Below are positions 5,995 through 7,227 of a stretch of DNA of 7,227 nucleotides, piece by piece (position 1 is the first letter of the stretch; every line of letters begins with the position of its first letter). A model generated the notes under the pieces. That model ran no database searches. It was not told the origin of the DNA and was given only the letters and a program-made list of their open reading frames with translations. Made by a program: the position numbers and the translations under genes. This DNA is from Clostridiales bacterium (lineage in GTDB: Bacteria > Bacillota > Clostridia > Oscillospirales > Acutalibacteraceae): assembly GCA_012728445.1 (NCBI GenBank), contig JAAYFA010000085.1:1-7227 (forward strand). Reading direction: 5' to 3'.

Positions 5995-6027
5995 AAAAGT
6001 CCTTTCTGCTTTTAACGCAAAAAGGAC
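5995..6027 (-). terminator. Intrinsic terminator, second of a pair
   Basis: On the minus strand, GTCCTTT (6021-6027) pairs with AAAGGAC (5999-6005), with an inner GC/GC closing a GTTAAAA loop, and TTTTT follows directly (5994-5998). This is a standard Rho-independent terminator. It separates the small Cys-rich gene and its upstream genes from the sigma-like gene. Confidence 0.8.
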
Positions 6028-6030
6028 AAT

Positions 6031-6079
6031 AAAAAATGCCGGCAAGGTATAGCGTTAAAAGCTATAACTCGTCGGCATT
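6031..6079 (-). terminator. Intrinsic terminator, first of a pair
   Basis: On the minus strand, AATGCCG (6073-6079) pairs with CGGCATT (6035-6041). Above an internal loop, TATAGC (6061-6066) pairs with GCTATA (6048-6053) around the loop TTTTAAC. A run of six T follows the stem. The fold is stronger than the second terminator's, and the second stem begins only a few bases later. Confidence 0.8.
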
Positions 6080-6080
6080 T

Positions 6081-6135
6081 CGTAAGCTCGCTCCTACTGG
6101 ATTATCAATACCAGCGTTTCCGGCTGTAGGCTCGT
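6081..6135 (-). other. Structured segment immediately upstream of the twin terminators
   Basis: On the minus strand, CCTAC (6126-6130) can pair with GTAGG (6093-6097), enclosing CTGG/CCAG (6111-6114 with 6097-6100, sharing one base with the outer helix). CGAGC/GCTCG-type sequences lie on both sides. It follows the stop codon of the small Cys-rich gene by about 30 bases and runs into the first terminator. It could be a regulatory RNA domain that controls termination, or an ordinary 3' untranslated region. I do not recognise a known riboswitch core, and no promoter is evident. Confidence 0.35.
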
Positions 6136-6167
6136 ACTCAGTTATCTGAATGTACAATATTTAATTT

Positions 6168-6362
6168 TTATTTATAAACACCGTTCCATATTAGACAGCG
6201 TGGACACCGTGTGATTTTGTCGTAATCGTCCTCGCATATTTTTCTGAAAATTTCCGTCCGGAACGGTCGGTCATTGCAGTCGTTGCTAAGCGGTTTTTTG
6301 CAACCGACACATTGAATGATGAACTTCTGTTTCTTTATCATTGTTTTTTGCACGATGGCCAT
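6168..6362 (-). CDS. Small Cys-rich hypothetical protein, probable zinc ribbon
   Basis: This protein of about 64 residues is basic at its start (QKTMIKKQKF). It has a Cys pair C-V-G-C (18-21) and a second pair C-P-R-C (53-56), with further Cys at 29 and 43. The two C-x2-C knuckles about 30 residues apart suggest a zinc ribbon. I do not recognise the family. The start is uncertain: the ATG at 6362 follows AAAAAAGGAGG by one base, closer than usual, so the in-frame GTG nine bases further on (about ten bases from GGAGG) may be used instead. A longer in-frame ATG at 6410 has no ribosome binding site. It lies 63 bases downstream of the ImmA-type gene on the same strand and probably belongs to its transcript, ending at the twin terminators. 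Confidence 0.6.
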   Translation of the reverse strand: MAIVQKTMIKKQKFIIQCVGCKKPLSNDCNDRPFRTEIFRKICEDDYDKITRCPRCLIWNGVYK

Positions 6363-6425
6363 TCCTCCTTTTTTGTCGAAAATTAGCACATTTGCGAATA
6401 TCGTGGGCAAAAAAATACGATGTGT

Positions 6426-7037
6426 TTAGATTAATGAGAAACCCTTTAATCTAATTTCCATTGCTTGTTTGGATACCTCAAAAATTTTTGCCATTTGACA
6501 AATATACTCTTGTTTGCTCTTACAGGTAGGGCGCAGGGCATAAAAACAGCGTTTGACTTGTCCGTTAGGCATAAGGATAGCTTGCGCCAGATAATTGGCC
6601 TGCCATTCTGTCGCATCTTCGTCAACTTCATTTTGGTATAGAGCGGCTGCGGTTCCGGTTCCGCTGAATACACATTTATGGAGCAAATAGTGGGAAAGCT
6701 CATGCGCCAGAGTAAACCGAAGCCTACCATAAAGGGATTCCTGTTCCAACAAAGAAGCATCTATCAATATCGTGCCGCCGCGAACAGACATCAAAGCATA
6801 ATCGTTGATGTCTTTGTCAAAATAAGTTGTAATGCCGTCATCGTAAATCATACGGCCAAGCTCTCGGCCATCATTGGTTAGGTATTTGTATTCGATAGAT
6901 AGGCGATTTGTTTTTTCAATAATTGTTTCAATCGGTACCGGTCCGGGAGGTCTACCCAGGTATGCGGTATCATATTCGCTGAGCGCTTTGCGGGCAATGG
7001 ATACAAGTGTCTGTGGACGAAAGAATATAACCGGCAT
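6426..7037 (-). CDS. ImmA/IrrE-family metalloprotease
   Basis: This 203-residue protein has the zinc-protease motif HELSHYLLH: His112, Glu113 and His116 form HExxH. A third-ligand region, DATEWQANYLAQAILMP (Glu144 likely), follows, as in ImmA/IrrE proteases. The C-terminal segment (about 181-202, QMAKIFEVSKQAMEIRLKGF) is the usual end of the family. In ICEBs1, ImmA cleaves the repressor ImmR to switch on excision and transfer; other relatives act on phage or stress repressors. The start at 7037 has AAAGGAG five bases upstream, and a longer in-frame ATG at 7103 runs back into the preceding gene. It lies 23 bases after that gene's stop, so the two are probably one operon. The substrate repressor is not identifiable in the window, although the partial gene upstream is the natural candidate. 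Confidence 0.9.
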   Translation of the reverse strand: MPVIFFRPQTLVSIARKALSEYDTAYLGRPPGPVPIETIIEKTNRLSIEYKYLTNDGRELGRMIYDDGITTYFDKDINDYALMSVRGGTILIDASLLEQESLYGRLRFTLAHELSHYLLHKCVFSGTGTAAALYQNEVDEDATEWQANYLAQAILMPNGQVKRCFYALRPTCKSKQEYICQMAKIFEVSKQAMEIRLKGFSLI

Positions 7038-7060
7038 AGCGGCTCCTTTCCGATTCAGTA

Positions 7061-7225
7061 TTATTTTGAATCTTTTGTGATACGCTTTATAAAATCTTCC
7101 CACTGCTTGTCCGTTACGTTATGTTTTTTAGCTGTTCTGAGTGCTGCCCGTACAATATCTTTTTCCATGATGTATTCGGGCAGATCGGCACTGACCGAGT
7201 TTCGGGATTTAGCGGCGAGGTCATG
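7061..7225 (-). CDS. 3' end of an upstream gene, possibly the ImmA partner regulator (partial)
   Basis: The frame is open from the window edge to a TAA at 7061-7063, giving 54 residues that start HDLAAKSRNSVSADL and end QWEDFIKRITKDSK. The tail is charged and helical, with no recognisable domain in the visible part. ImmA-type protease genes usually follow a helix-turn-helix repressor gene, and the short 23-base gap to the next start supports an operon with this gene. That makes it a candidate repressor C-terminus, but the DNA-binding part would lie outside the window. The identification is by context only. A competing frame from an ATG at 7224 gives a Pro/Ser-rich peptide with no family features and is not preferred. 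Confidence 0.55.
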   Translation of the reverse strand, partial: HDLAAKSRNSVSADLPEYIMEKDIVRAALRTAKKHNVTDKQWEDFIKRITKDSK

Positions 7226-7227
7226 CA

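Larger units (their letters stand above)
321..7227. mobile_element. One end of an integrative element with tandem serine recombinases (far end outside the window)
   Basis: All recognisable genes from 360 to the right edge lie on the minus strand. They include two large serine recombinases at the terminus, a TnpW-like protein, a MazF-family toxin, a sigma-region-4-like regulator and an ImmA/IrrE protease, a gene set typical of clostridial integrative and conjugative or mobilisable elements. The terminal position of the recombinase genes beside an interrupted host gene matches the layout of Tn5397- and Tn4451-type elements. No relaxase, coupling protein or type IV secretion gene is visible here, so whether the element is conjugative cannot be decided. 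No antibiotic-resistance gene is seen. Confidence 0.75.

Noticed and set aside
6446..6760. A 104-codon minus-strand frame inside the ImmA gene
   Set aside because: It lies wholly within the protease gene in another frame, and the overlapped gene has clear catalytic motifs.
1..7227. tRNA, rRNA or CRISPR arrays
   Set aside because: No cloverleaf with a T-loop motif, no rRNA-like segment and no regularly spaced direct repeats were seen on reading both strands.

Overview
The window looks like accessory DNA from an anaerobic, low-to-moderate GC Firmicute (Bacillota, class Clostridia, probably a gut Oscillospirales or Lachnospirales relative). The evidence is strong GGAGG ribosome binding sites, the TnpW-, MazF- and ImmA-type proteins, and two large serine recombinases of the clostridial transposon type. 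This placement rests on protein style only; no species can be named.

Layout. Positions 3-322 carry, on the + strand, the middle of an unrelated large serine recombinase gene. Its homology stops abruptly at a GA dinucleotide (321-322), and everything to the right reads on the minus strand. I interpret this as one end of an integrative element at least 6.9 kb long that inserted into the recombinase gene of another mobile element. The far end is outside the window. Reading inward from that end (against the direction of transcription) come two overlapping recombinase genes (rec1 360-2000, rec2 1984-3651), a TnpW-like gene (3775-3957), a tight operon of mazF, a small Cys-rich protein and a winged-helix protein (4852-4006), and a long non-coding stretch (4853-5392). 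Then follow a sigma-region-4-like regulator (5393-5893), a structured intergenic region with two terminators (5995-6135), a small Cys-rich protein (6168-6362), an ImmA/IrrE protease gene (6426-7037) and the 3' end of an upstream gene (7061-7225).

How it may work together (inference). The regulator, ImmA protease and sigma-like protein resemble the control module of an integrative conjugative element, while rec1, rec2 and TnpW form the excision/integration module at its end. RNA structure seems to matter here. The sigma-like gene has its Shine-Dalgarno buried in a 15-bp hairpin. It is preceded by two intrinsic terminators whose loops are complementary over 11 nt. Between it and mazF lies a roughly 410-nt region closed by a perfect 11-bp long-range helix, containing several nested hairpins and followed by a terminator-like stem just before the mazF ribosome binding site. 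That RNA-terminator-toxin order is the least explained and most interesting part of the window.
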